Assembly (NCBI GenBank): GCA_017529865.1
Contig: JAFXNA010000024.1
Coordinates: 1-64,000, forward strand
DNA length: 64,000 bases
Direction of reading: 5' to 3'
DNA from: Bacteroidaceae bacterium
GTDB taxonomy: Bacteria > Bacteroidota > Bacteroidia > Bacteroidales > Bacteroidaceae
This document shows positions 53,360 through 60,672 of this stretch, in pieces. Numbering within the stretch: the stretch's first letter is position 1; every line of letters begins with the position of its first letter. The translations under genes and the position numbers were made by a program. Under the pieces are notes generated by a model. The model was not told the DNA's origin and ran no database searches. It worked only from the letters and a program-made list of their open reading frames with translations.

Positions 53360-54673
53360 TCAGGGTTGCTGCATCAGGTAAGCCTTGAAGTCGTCGAACT
53401 CCTTAGTCATCGGCACACTCTGTTTAGTTCCCTTCATGAAAGCCTGTAACTTAGCGGGGATTTCAATATCTGTTCTGAGGATGTCGTCGACCGTCGTCTT
53501 GAACTTCGCAGGATGGGCTGTCTCAAGAAAAACACCCATTTCATCGGCACGAAGTCCTTCTGCAAGAGCACGATAACCACATGCGCCATGAGGGTCGCAC
53601 ACATATCCTGTCTTTTGATACACCTCACGCATCGTGTCAGCAATCTGAGCGTCCGAATAGGTAGCTCCGCTGATATCCTGGCAGATTGCCTCATAGTCCT
53701 TATTATATAAGTCGTACACGCGCGCGAAGTTGCTGGGCGCACCTACATCCATCGCATTGGCAATCGTCTGAATGGACGGACGAGGATTGTATTTGCCTGT
53801 CTGCAGATATTCATAGAATACACTATTGGCATTGTTGGCAGCAATGAATCGCTCGATGGGCAATCCCATTCGCTTGGCAAACAATCCTGCACAGATATTA
53901 CCGAAGTTGCCTGAAGGCACACAAACGACAAGTGGGCGATCCAAGCCCTGACGCTTCATCTGAGCGTATGCGTTGAAATAATAGAATGCCTGAGGAAGGA
54001 AACGAGCTACGTTGATACTATTGGCAGAGGTCAGTTTCATGTGCTGATTGAGTTCCTCGTCCATGAACGCACTCTTCACCAGCGCCTGACAATCATCGAA
54101 TACACCATCCACCTCGATGGCGGTGATGTTCTTACCAAGGGTGGTGAACTGACACTCCTGAATCGGACTGACCTTGCCCTTCGGATAAAGCACATAGACA
54201 TGGATACCGTCCACCCCAAGGAACCCGTTCGCCACAGCCGAGCCTGTATCGCCTGAGGTAGCCACAAGCACATTAATCGGATGGCTCTTTGTCTTCCGAG
54301 TATTCTGAGTGAAATACCTCAGCAACCTTGCCATGAACCTCGCACCGACATCCTTGAAGGCCAATGTAGGTCCGTGGAAGAGTTCGAGCGAATAGATATT
54401 GTCTGTCACCTTCACAACAGGACAATCGAACGAAAGCGTATCGTAGACGATATCCTGCAAGGCATCAAGATCTACATCTTCGCCGAAGAAAGCACTGGCC
54501 ACGTTATAGGCAATGTCTTGAAACGAAAGGTTGTGAATCTCATCGAAAAACGCCTTTGGTAACGTCTTGATGGTCTGAGGCATATAAAGACCCTTATCTT
54601 CAGCAAGGCCCTTCACAACGGCTTTCTTCAAATCTGCAACGGGTGCTTGCCCGTTAGTACTATAGTATTCCAT
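53360..54673 (-). CDS. thrC: Threonine synthase
   Basis: The 437-aa PLP enzyme converts O-phosphohomoserine to threonine. N-terminal MEYYSTNGQAPVADL, the PLP lysine in PTLAFKDVGARF, and the phosphate-binding ATSGDTGSAVA, all diagnostic of the yeast/E. coli type. 2 nt after apgM. Confidence 0.93.
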   Translation of the reverse strand: MEYYSTNGQAPVADLKKAVVKGLAEDKGLYMPQTIKTLPKAFFDEIHNLSFQDIAYNVASAFFGEDVDLDALQDIVYDTLSFDCPVVKVTDNIYSLELFHGPTLAFKDVGARFMARLLRYFTQNTRKTKSHPINVLVATSGDTGSAVANGFLGVDGIHVYVLYPKGKVSPIQECQFTTLGKNITAIEVDGVFDDCQALVKSAFMDEELNQHMKLTSANSINVARFLPQAFYYFNAYAQMKRQGLDRPLVVCVPSGNFGNICAGLFAKRMGLPIERFIAANNANSVFYEYLQTGKYNPRPSIQTIANAMDVGAPSNFARVYDLYNKDYEAICQDISGATYSDAQIADTMREVYQKTGYVCDPHGACGYRALAEGLRADEMGVFLETAHPAKFKTTVDDILRTDIEIPAKLQAFMKGTKQSVPMTKEFDDFKAYLMQQP

Positions 54674-54675
54674 AT

Positions 54676-55914
54676 CTAATATTTCATAAGTTCTTTAATA
54701 AATTGGTTCAATCGCAACATGCCATAGCTACCACTGACACAGCTCACTTCGTCATATTCCTGCACCTCGTCAGGTTCGATGCCCCGATGCCAAATCAGGA
54801 ACGGTACAGGCTGACCCACATGGATGCGCTGCTCCACTGGTGTGAGGTGGTCGGGCAATACGGCTATACATACCAGTTCGTCCCAAGTCGACACCTCGTT
54901 ATAGATTGGGGCTATGAGTCGCTGATCCAGATACTCAATGGTCTTCAGCTTCAGTTCGAGGTCGCCATCATGACCTGCCTCGTCGCTGGCCTCCACATGA
55001 ACGAACACGAAATCGTCGTGCTTCAGGGCCTCAATGGCAGCTTGTGCCTTACCCTCGTAGTTGGTATTGGCAAGACCTGTGGCACCAGGAACCTCCACAA
55101 TCTTCAGTCCGGCATAGTGGCCGATACCTCGAATGAGGTCAACAGCAGAGATGACCGTACCCGACTTCACCTGCGGATATTGCTGCATCAGCGTTTCCAT
55201 TGAGGGACGATAGCCACCGCTCCAAGGCCAGATGCTATTTGCCTGACGCTCGCCTTTTGCTGCTTTCGCAAGGTTGTAAGGGTGCTTGGCCAAGAGTTCC
55301 TGTGAACGGAGGATGAGGTCGTTGATAAGGTCGGCAGTTTCTTGAGCTGTCATTCTATCCGGATTATCCGGAATATCCACTTTTTCGGGTTTCACCAGCA
55401 GAGGGCGCCATTCCTCATTGGGATGATCATGCGGAGGAGCACACACAATATGCTTGTTACCTCCCTTAATAACCAACAGATGGCGATACTGGATACCTGT
55501 GATGAACTTCACACGGTCGGAGCCAAGGTGCTCGTCAAGATACTTTATCAGCACATCGCCGTCCTTTGTCTCAAGATTTCCACCATTGTGGGTGATAATC
55601 TTCCCGTCTTCGAGCGTGATGATGTTGCAACGGATTGCGAAGTCGTCATCAGCCATCTCGTAGCCTATCGATGCAGCCTCCAACGGACCTCGACCTTCAT
55701 ACACTTTATTCAAGTCATAGCCGAGGATGGCGGTATTGGCCACTTCCGAGCCTGGAGGGAATCCTTCCGGCACCGTCACCAGTCGTCCACAACGGCCTTC
55801 CTTAGCCAACTGGTCCATCATTGGCTTCTTAGCGTATTGTAGCAAGGTCTTCCCGCCGAGCCGCTCGACGGGAAGATCTGCCATTCCATCACCAAGTATT
55901 ATTATTCGTTTCAC
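54676..55914 (-). CDS. apgM: Phosphoglycerate mutase-like protein (ApgM family), probable homoserine kinase
   Basis: The 412-aa alkaline phosphatase-superfamily protein has IIILGDGMADLP (metal Asp and nucleophile region), ASDEAGHDGDLE and LPDHLTP (metal His/Asp). By sequence it is a cofactor-independent phosphoglycerate mutase of the archaeal type. It sits between thrA and thrC, where homoserine kinase is expected, and no ThrB of the GHMP family is present in the window. Bacteroidetes homologues in this position are thought to be the missing homoserine kinase; the catalytic activity here is inferred. Confidence 0.85.
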   Translation of the reverse strand: MKRIIILGDGMADLPVERLGGKTLLQYAKKPMMDQLAKEGRCGRLVTVPEGFPPGSEVANTAILGYDLNKVYEGRGPLEAASIGYEMADDDFAIRCNIITLEDGKIITHNGGNLETKDGDVLIKYLDEHLGSDRVKFITGIQYRHLLVIKGGNKHIVCAPPHDHPNEEWRPLLVKPEKVDIPDNPDRMTAQETADLINDLILRSQELLAKHPYNLAKAAKGERQANSIWPWSGGYRPSMETLMQQYPQVKSGTVISAVDLIRGIGHYAGLKIVEVPGATGLANTNYEGKAQAAIEALKHDDFVFVHVEASDEAGHDGDLELKLKTIEYLDQRLIAPIYNEVSTWDELVCIAVLPDHLTPVEQRIHVGQPVPFLIWHRGIEPDEVQEYDEVSCVSGSYGMLRLNQFIKELMKY

Positions 55915-55944
55915 GACAAAGAAAAATTTTTACATTGTCAATCG

Positions 55945-58413
55945 CTAAATATTAGCGATTGACATGATGTTAGCGAAGACACCTGCGGCCGTTACAGCTG
56001 CTCCGGCACCATAGCCTTGAATCAGCATTGGGTACTCCTTATAGCGCTCGGTGGTGAGCAACACGATATTGTTCGAGCCTTCCAGCCCATAGAATGGATG
56101 GCCGTAAGGCACTTCCTTCAGGGCAACATTCGTTTTGCCGTTCTCCATCGTTGCCACGAAACGCCAGCGCTTGTTCTCAGCCTCCAACTTCTGGCGACGA
56201 GCCTCGAAGTCGGCATCGAGTTCAGGCAGACGCTTCCAGAAGTCGTCGAGCGAACCTTCGAAATAGTCGTTTGGCACGAAGAGATGCTTCTCCACATCTT
56301 CCTGCTCAACCTTATAACCAGCCTCACGGGTCAGGATGACCAGTTTGCGAATCACGTCCGTACCGCTGAGGTCGATACGTGGGTCAGGCTCGCTGTAGCG
56401 CTGTTCCTTGGCACGGCGAACAGTCTCTGAGAAAGGCACATCGGCTGCAATTTCGTTGAAGATGAAGTTCAGCGTACCACTCAGGATAGCCTCGATCTTC
56501 AGAATCTTATCGCCTGAGTTACACAGGTCGTTGATGGTACCGATAATTGGCAGACCTGCACCTACGTTGGTTTCGTAGCGGAACCACACGCCCTTATCTC
56601 TGGCCGTCTGACGAAGTTTCAGATAGCTGTCGTAGTCGCTCGAAGCGGCAATCTTGTTGGCAGCCACAACGGATATATTATGCTCAAGGAAGGTCTGATA
56701 CAGCATCGCAATCTGGCGGCTGGCTGTACAGTCGACGAAGACCGAGTTGAAGATGTTCATCTTAACAATCTCGTCGCGCATGTGCTCCGTGTTAGCAGGG
56801 AATCCGGCACGCAGAATCTTTTCGTAGTTGTCGAGGTCGATGCCGTCGCGATCCAACACAAAGTTGTCGACATCCGAGATGCCAACCACGTTCAGTTTCA
56901 GACGACGTGACTGCATGAGGAACTGCTGCTGAGTGCGAATCTGTTCCAACAACATACCACCCACCGTACCAATACCACAGATAAAGAGGTTCAGCACCTT
57001 ATATTCTGAGAGGAAGAACGAATCGTGCAGCACGTTCAACGCCTTGCGCAGGAACTTACCATCGACCACGAACGAGATATTCGTCTCCGATGCACCTTGA
57101 GCACAGGCGATGACAGAGATACCGCTTCGGCCTAACGTTCCGAACAGCTTACCTGCAATACCCGGCGTCTGCTTCATGTTCTCACCCACGATAGCGATGG
57201 TAGCAAGGCCACTCTCCACCTGCATAGGGAACATAGCGCCCGTCTCAATTTCCTTGGCAAATTCGTCGTTCAGCACCTCGGCGGCAGCTGCGGCATCCTC
57301 GTCGCGCACACCGATTGAGGTTGAGTTTTCCGACGAAGCCTGCGATACCATAAACACGCTGATGCCCTTGTTGGCCAATGTGGTGAAGATACGGCGGTTC
57401 ACGCCTATCACACCCACCATCGAGAGACCCGTCACTGTAATCAATGAAGTGCCCTTGATGCTCGAAATACCCTTGATAGGTTTGTTGTCATCGTCAATCG
57501 TCTCCTTGATGAGCGTACCCGGATGTTCAGGGTTGAACGTATTCTTAACTTTAATAGGTATATTCTTGATGCAGACAGGATAGATGGTCGGTGGATAGAT
57601 TACCTTCGCACCAAAGTTACACAACTCCATCGCCTCCACATACGACAGTTCGTTGATGGTGTAGGCACTCTGAATCACCTTCGGGTCGGCCGTCATGAAG
57701 CCATCCACATCCGTCCAGATTTCCAGCACCTCAGCATTCAGCACAGCAGCGATGATCGAGGCCGTGTAGTCCGAACCACCACGTCCCAAGTTCGTAGTCT
57801 CGTGCGTATCGCTATCTCTGGCGATAAACCCAGGCACCACGTACACTGCATTAGCGCTTACATTTTTACCTTTTTGAATTTTTACATTTTCCTCGAAGGC
57901 TTCCTTCACCAGTCGTGTCGTCTCATCCGTGTCGAGCACATGCTTACCGTTCTTATTCTGCGTACGGATAAAGTCACGGCTGTTCATGCGAATACCGTTC
58001 TTGACAACTCCAGCTACAATGTGCGAACTCAGTCGCTCACCATAGCTCACAATCGTGTCCTCGGTCTTCTTCGACAAGTCATGAACCAAATACACACCGT
58101 AGAGGATGCTCTTCAACTGATCGAAGAGACTGTCTACATTATTAATTAAGTCTACACGCTTATTGATGTCATGGATGATAGTGTCTATCATCAGGTGGTG
58201 GCGTCTTACCATCGCGTCGAATTCCTCGCGATAGCACTCGTCACCCTGCCGGGCCATCTTCGACATAGCAATCAACTTGTCTGTGATGCCGTCGAGTGCG
58301 CTAACTACTACTATGACAGGTTGTGTCCGAGCCTCTGCCTCCACAATTTCTTTCAAGCTCAAAATGCTTTTTACGGAACCTACGGACGTTCCGCCGAATT
58401 TCATTACTTTCAT
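55945..58413 (-). CDS. thrA: Bifunctional aspartokinase / homoserine dehydrogenase
   Basis: ATG 58413 (MKVMKFGGTSVGSVKSI) is the family start; the frame is open upstream to an ATG at 58470. The 822-aa protein has the aspartokinase (about 1-295, KFGGTSVG, NLGRGGSDYTAS), tandem ACT domains (about 310-465) that bind threonine, and homoserine dehydrogenase (about 468-822, GIGTVGGMLLEQI, GAGAAVTAAGVFAN). It does the first and third steps of threonine synthesis. Residues ENVKIQKGKNVSAN near 180 derive from an AT-rich repeat (57860-57894). First gene of thrA-apgM-thrC-HAD. Confidence 0.94.
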   Translation of the reverse strand: MKVMKFGGTSVGSVKSILSLKEIVEAEARTQPVIVVVSALDGITDKLIAMSKMARQGDECYREEFDAMVRRHHLMIDTIIHDINKRVDLINNVDSLFDQLKSILYGVYLVHDLSKKTEDTIVSYGERLSSHIVAGVVKNGIRMNSRDFIRTQNKNGKHVLDTDETTRLVKEAFEENVKIQKGKNVSANAVYVVPGFIARDSDTHETTNLGRGGSDYTASIIAAVLNAEVLEIWTDVDGFMTADPKVIQSAYTINELSYVEAMELCNFGAKVIYPPTIYPVCIKNIPIKVKNTFNPEHPGTLIKETIDDDNKPIKGISSIKGTSLITVTGLSMVGVIGVNRRIFTTLANKGISVFMVSQASSENSTSIGVRDEDAAAAAEVLNDEFAKEIETGAMFPMQVESGLATIAIVGENMKQTPGIAGKLFGTLGRSGISVIACAQGASETNISFVVDGKFLRKALNVLHDSFFLSEYKVLNLFICGIGTVGGMLLEQIRTQQQFLMQSRRLKLNVVGISDVDNFVLDRDGIDLDNYEKILRAGFPANTEHMRDEIVKMNIFNSVFVDCTASRQIAMLYQTFLEHNISVVAANKIAASSDYDSYLKLRQTARDKGVWFRYETNVGAGLPIIGTINDLCNSGDKILKIEAILSGTLNFIFNEIAADVPFSETVRRAKEQRYSEPDPRIDLSGTDVIRKLVILTREAGYKVEQEDVEKHLFVPNDYFEGSLDDFWKRLPELDADFEARRQKLEAENKRWRFVATMENGKTNVALKEVPYGHPFYGLEGSNNIVLLTTERYKEYPMLIQGYGAGAAVTAAGVFANIMSIANI
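57860..57894. repeat. AT-rich TTTTTACxTTTT repeat, in frame in thrA
   Basis: ACATTTTTACCTTTTTGAAT plus TTTTACATTTTCC, read on the minus strand as ENVKIQKGKNV. Similar to the intergenic stretch at 19097-19146. Confidence 0.5.
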
Positions 58414-58434
58414 ATTCCTATGCAATTTATCTTT

Positions 58435-58473
58435 CCAATGGTACCCCTCAACAAACGGGGCTTCCTCCATTGG
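58435..58473 (-). promoter_or_regulatory. Nested hairpin in the thrA leader
   Basis: CCAATGG (58435-58441) pairs with CCATTGG (58467-58473), and inside CCCC with GGGG. It lies between the -7 box (58479-58486) and the thrA ATG, so the mRNA leader should fold. Confidence 0.5.
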
Positions 58474-58478
58474 CGGTG

Positions 58479-58486
58479 CAAAGGTA
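58479..58486 (-). promoter_or_regulatory. -7 promoter box of the threonine operon
   Basis: On the minus strand TACCTTTG, 65 nt upstream of the ATG at 58413. A TTTACCATT repeat covers the -33 region. Confidence 0.5.
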
Positions 58487-58495
58487 CGAAATATT

Positions 58496-58527
58496 TACCA
58501 TTTGACCATTTACTATTTACTATTTTT
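58496..58527. repeat. AT-rich TTTACCATT/TTTACTATT repeat
   Basis: ATTTACCATTTGACCATTTA and more units, upstream of the thr promoter. Confidence 0.55.
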
Positions 58528-58538
58528 AGCAAATGTGC

Positions 58539-58570
58539 ATAAAAAAAGGATGCTATTGCATCCCTTTTTC
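58539..58570 (-). terminator. Terminator of the island (after the M15 gene)
   Basis: On the minus strand AAAAAGGGATGC-AATA-GCATCCTTTTTTT, a stem with one bulge and a T-run. Confidence 0.75.
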
Positions 58571-58596
58571 ATTTGTAAACCGTAAGCTCTATAACC

Positions 58597-58632
58597 TTTA
58601 CCTCCCCCTTTAAGGGGGATAAGAGAGGGTCC
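58597..58632. repeat. GC-rich palindromic element, intergenic
   Basis: ACCTCCCCCTTTAAGGGGGA and TAAGAGAGGG, just after the M15 gene's stop. Confidence 0.6.
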
Positions 58633-58633
58633 A

Positions 58634-59113
58634 TTACCCTCTACACGTAAACACCTGCTGGCGGTTGGCCTTCTCGTTCTTATAGCTGACGTGAATCCAC
58701 TTCGAGTTAGTTGGCCTGCCCTGAGCTTGTCGAAGGGGCCGCACCTCCCAGATGAGTTGGTCGAACGAGAGGTTGTCCACCATCCAGAGGTACAGGTCGT
58801 ATAGCTTGACTCCCTTGGTGTTATCCACCTTTATCTTGAAGTCAGCTGCCTCGCCCTTCATGTGTTGGGAGCTAGTGGCACCCTTCACAGCATCGTTGAG
58901 GTCAGGACATCGGTAGCCCGAGGTGATGATGATGGGCACTCCGAAGTGGTCGCGCACAGGCTGCAACACCTTCTCGCATAGTGCCTGCATGTTCTGCAAC
59001 TGCACCTCTGTGATGTCTTCATTATCTATGCCTCTCTTCAGAGCCGTTTCGCTCCGAAGGAACTCCCACAGCGTGAAATGCTGTGAGAGTCGTTTCGTTC
59101 TTGGATAAATCAT
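58634..59113 (-). CDS. M15-type peptidase with in-frame REP insertion
   Basis: ATG 59113 (MIYPRTKRLSQHFTLWEFL) gives 159 aa; a TTG further upstream lies in an AT repeat. The peptidase M15A fold has SGYRCPDLN, SSQHMKGEAADF (metal His 84 and Asp 91) and WIHVSY (metal His 141). It should cleave D-Ala-containing or other peptide cross-links in peptidoglycan. There is no signal peptide. In this position related islands usually carry an N-acetylmuramoyl-L-alanine amidase. The peptide PLRQAQGRP (about 126-134), just before the last catalytic block, is a translated CTGAGCTTGTCGAAGG element. Confidence 0.82.
   Translation of the reverse strand: MIYPRTKRLSQHFTLWEFLRSETALKRGIDNEDITEVQLQNMQALCEKVLQPVRDHFGVPIIITSGYRCPDLNDAVKGATSSQHMKGEAADFKIKVDNTKGVKLYDLYLWMVDNLSFDQLIWEVRPLRQAQGRPTNSKWIHVSYKNEKANRQQVFTCRG
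58718..58738. repeat. CTGAGCTTGTCGAAGG element, in frame in the M15 gene
   Basis: GCCCTGAGCTTGTCGAAGGG, a short palindrome-like repeat known from many genomes, translated as LRQAQGRP. A diverged relative lies at about 59340-59372. Confidence 0.7.
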
Positions 59114-59119
59114 TCGAAT

Positions 59120-59157
59120 TGTCAATTATGAATTATGAATTGTGAATTATGAATTAT
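59120..59157. repeat. AT-rich CATAATT repeat between M15 gene and smalltalk gene
   Basis: ATTATGAATTATGAATTGTG and further units. The smalltalk stop codon TAA is within it. Confidence 0.6.
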
Positions 59158-59258
59158 CCAAGGCAGGATTGCAGCGCCGATGTGCCGAGGAGGGCACCAA
59201 GTACTGTGATGATGAAGCGGATGACTTCCGCTACGATCTTCTTCTTGTTTTCTTCCAT
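59154..59258 (-). CDS. Smalltalk protein (34-aa membrane peptide)
   Basis: A 34-codon ORF starting MEENKKKIVAEV, followed by one hydrophobic helix (about 12-30) and ending ALQSCLG. Charge pattern, length, single helix and terminal S-C match the Bacteroidetes smalltalk protein family, which lies next to an HU-like gene and a peptidoglycan hydrolase. Function unknown; small hydrophobic shape suggests a membrane peptide, perhaps holin-like. Its stop codon comes from an AT-rich repeat. Confidence 0.75.
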   Translation of the reverse strand: MEENKKKIVAEVIRFIITVLGALLGTSALQSCLG

Positions 59259-59261
59259 CTT

Positions 59262-59312
59262 TCATTTACCATTTAATCATTTACCATTTAATCATTTACC
59301 ATTTACCATTTA
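59262..59312. repeat. AT-rich TTTACCATTTAATCATT repeat
   Basis: Four to five units of ATTTACCATTTAATC upstream of the smalltalk gene. Confidence 0.6.
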
Positions 59313-59315
59313 AAG

Positions 59316-59389
59316 TTCCCCGTCACCCTCCCCCTACGTTCGGCCTGAGCTCACGTCGAAGGCGGGAGAGGGCTTGGGGAGAGGGGCTT
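59316..59389. repeat. Composite palindromic element (GC-rich plus TCGGCCTGAGCTC type)
   Basis: CCCCGTCACCCTCCCCCTACG, an inner TTCGGCCTGAGCTCACGTCG segment, then GGCGGGAGAGGGCTTGGGG. The inner part resembles the element at 58718, as if one repeat inserted into another. It ends at the HU gene's stop. Confidence 0.6.
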
Positions 59390-60188
59390 AATTTTGATCT
59401 ACGCCTCCACCTCCGGTGCTGCCGCTGTTGATGACGAGGGTTGCGTTGCCATCAGGCATCTGGAAGGTACCTGTGTAGGTGCCGTCGCTTTCAGTCAGGG
59501 AGACTGAGCTGCCGTTGAGTGTGGCGTTTGGGGTCTGACCTGCTGCTGGGGTGACGCTGAGGGCTACCTCGGTGCCGGCTGCGATCTGGCTGCCGCTGTT
59601 GACTGCGTTACCGCCTACGGTAACTGCTGAGCTGCCGCTACCTGTCTTGCTGATGGTCAGGGTCGGAACGGAGCTGCCGCTGTTGCCACTACCTCCGCTA
59701 TTGCCGCCTTGGTTTTCGTTTTGGTTTTCGTTTTCGTTCTCATTGTCTTCCACGTCGTTGGTGTCGGCGCTGGTGACGCGCTTCACGATGTTGCCGTCCT
59801 TGTCGTAGCAGGTGATGGCGATCTTGGTGTCCTGCAGTTCGTCCTTGACCTCCTTGGACGGAGTGAAGATGACGCGACGTGCCGTGATGAGCGAGGTCTT
59901 GACGTCCTCTACGTTCTGTACACTCTTGGAGCGAACGCTGAATCGCATGGAGCCGAGTCCTGGCAGGGGCACGTTGTGGCCTTCGGTGGCCCAGGTGCGG
60001 ATCACCTCGCCTGCTGCGTCCCATGCGGCCTTGATGACGCCTACGCTGATGCCGCTGCGCTTGGCTGCCTCTTCGATGACCTTATCGGCTGCGAGGGTGT
60101 TGTAGAGGTGTGCTGAGAGCACGAATGCGAGCTTCTCCACGTTCTTTTCGAACGATACGTTCTGTTGTTTTGCTTTGATCTGAATCAT
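59388..60188 (-). CDS. HU-like DNA-binding protein with C-terminal extension
   Basis: The 266-aa protein has an HU/IHF-like N-terminal domain (about 1-125: AADKVIEEAAKRSGISVGVIKAAWDAAGEVIRTWA in outline, then LPGLGSMRFSVRSK). An acidic Asn/Glu/Gln/Gly linker (about 145-175) and an Ig-like C-terminal domain (about 178-255: TLTISKTGSGSSAVTVGG) follow, ending GVDQN. This layout is typical of the Bacteroidetes HU-like proteins next to smalltalk peptides. It may organise island DNA. A remnant of a second copy is at the left window edge, on the opposite strand. Confidence 0.82.
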   Translation of the reverse strand: MIQIKAKQQNVSFEKNVEKLAFVLSAHLYNTLAADKVIEEAAKRSGISVGVIKAAWDAAGEVIRTWATEGHNVPLPGLGSMRFSVRSKSVQNVEDVKTSLITARRVIFTPSKEVKDELQDTKIAITCYDKDGNIVKRVTSADTNDVEDNENENENQNENQGGNSGGSGNSGSSVPTLTISKTGSGSSAVTVGGNAVNSGSQIAAGTEVALSVTPAAGQTPNATLNGSSVSLTESDGTYTGTFQMPDGNATLVINSGSTGGGGVDQN

Positions 60189-60342
60189 AATTTTCCTTGT
60201 CTTTAAATTGTTAATAGATTAGTTAATTTTGCCTCGTTTTTGCTACCTCCGGAGGGTGCACGTGCGCTGCCCGGGATTGTGCAAATGCATGCTCTAGGAG
60301 GGTGAAAATGCAGGTGCGCGCGCCTGCTTTTCTTTGGCGATA

Positions 60343-60350
60343 CAAAGTTA
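60343..60350 (-). promoter_or_regulatory. -7 promoter box of the HU-like gene
   Basis: On the minus strand TAACTTTG, about 155 nt upstream of the ATG at 60188. The leader contains GC-rich palindromes such as GCAGGTGCGCGCGCCTGC (60310-60327). Confidence 0.5.
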
Positions 60351-60409
60351 CGACATTGGCGGAGCACGTTGGTGGTCTTTGGTGGACATCGTCAAAAAGT
60401 TTTGAAAAT

Positions 60410-60604
60410 TTATTGAAATTTTTCCGGTAGATCAATACAATAGTCCTCGACGATGAACTTGACGGCCTTGGGAGGCAACGTTTGGGCACGGGGCGAAACA
60501 CCCATCCGGGCAAGGACATCCCTGCGCGTGTTCAGGTACCTGCGGAACGTATTTGCGCTTACGCCGGCCAACCGTGCCAGTTCGGATTTATACATTGTTT
60601 TCAT
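60410..60604 (-). CDS. DUF4248 small helix-turn-helix-like protein
   Basis: The 64-aa protein MKTMYKSELARLAGVSANTF... has a helix-turn-helix-like start (LARLAGVSANTFRRYL) and a C-terminal IVEDYCIDLPEKF, matching DUF4248. It probably binds DNA. It is found next to HU-like and smalltalk genes in many Bacteroidetes. Confidence 0.8.
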   Translation of the reverse strand: MKTMYKSELARLAGVSANTFRRYLNTRRDVLARMGVSPRAQTLPPKAVKFIVEDYCIDLPEKFQ

Positions 60605-60605
60605 A

Positions 60606-60672
60606 TCTATAATTATGAATTATGCATTATGCATTATAAAACTTTAGTTCGACGTAGTCAATTATGAATTAG
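60606..60672. repeat. AT-rich CATTATGAATTATG repeat with TAGTTCGACGTA core
   Basis: Same composite arrangement as 32606-32680. The primase stop codon (TGA in AATTCATAATTGA, minus strand) lies in it. Confidence 0.6.

Noticed and set aside
58413..58470. Extended N-terminus of ThrA starting at 58470
   Set aside because: The family starts at MKVMKFGGTS, and the upstream codons lie in the leader hairpin.
58413..58540. Riboswitch or amino-acid leader peptide upstream of thrA
   Set aside because: No run of Thr or Ile codons and no known riboswitch pattern; only a short nested hairpin is seen.
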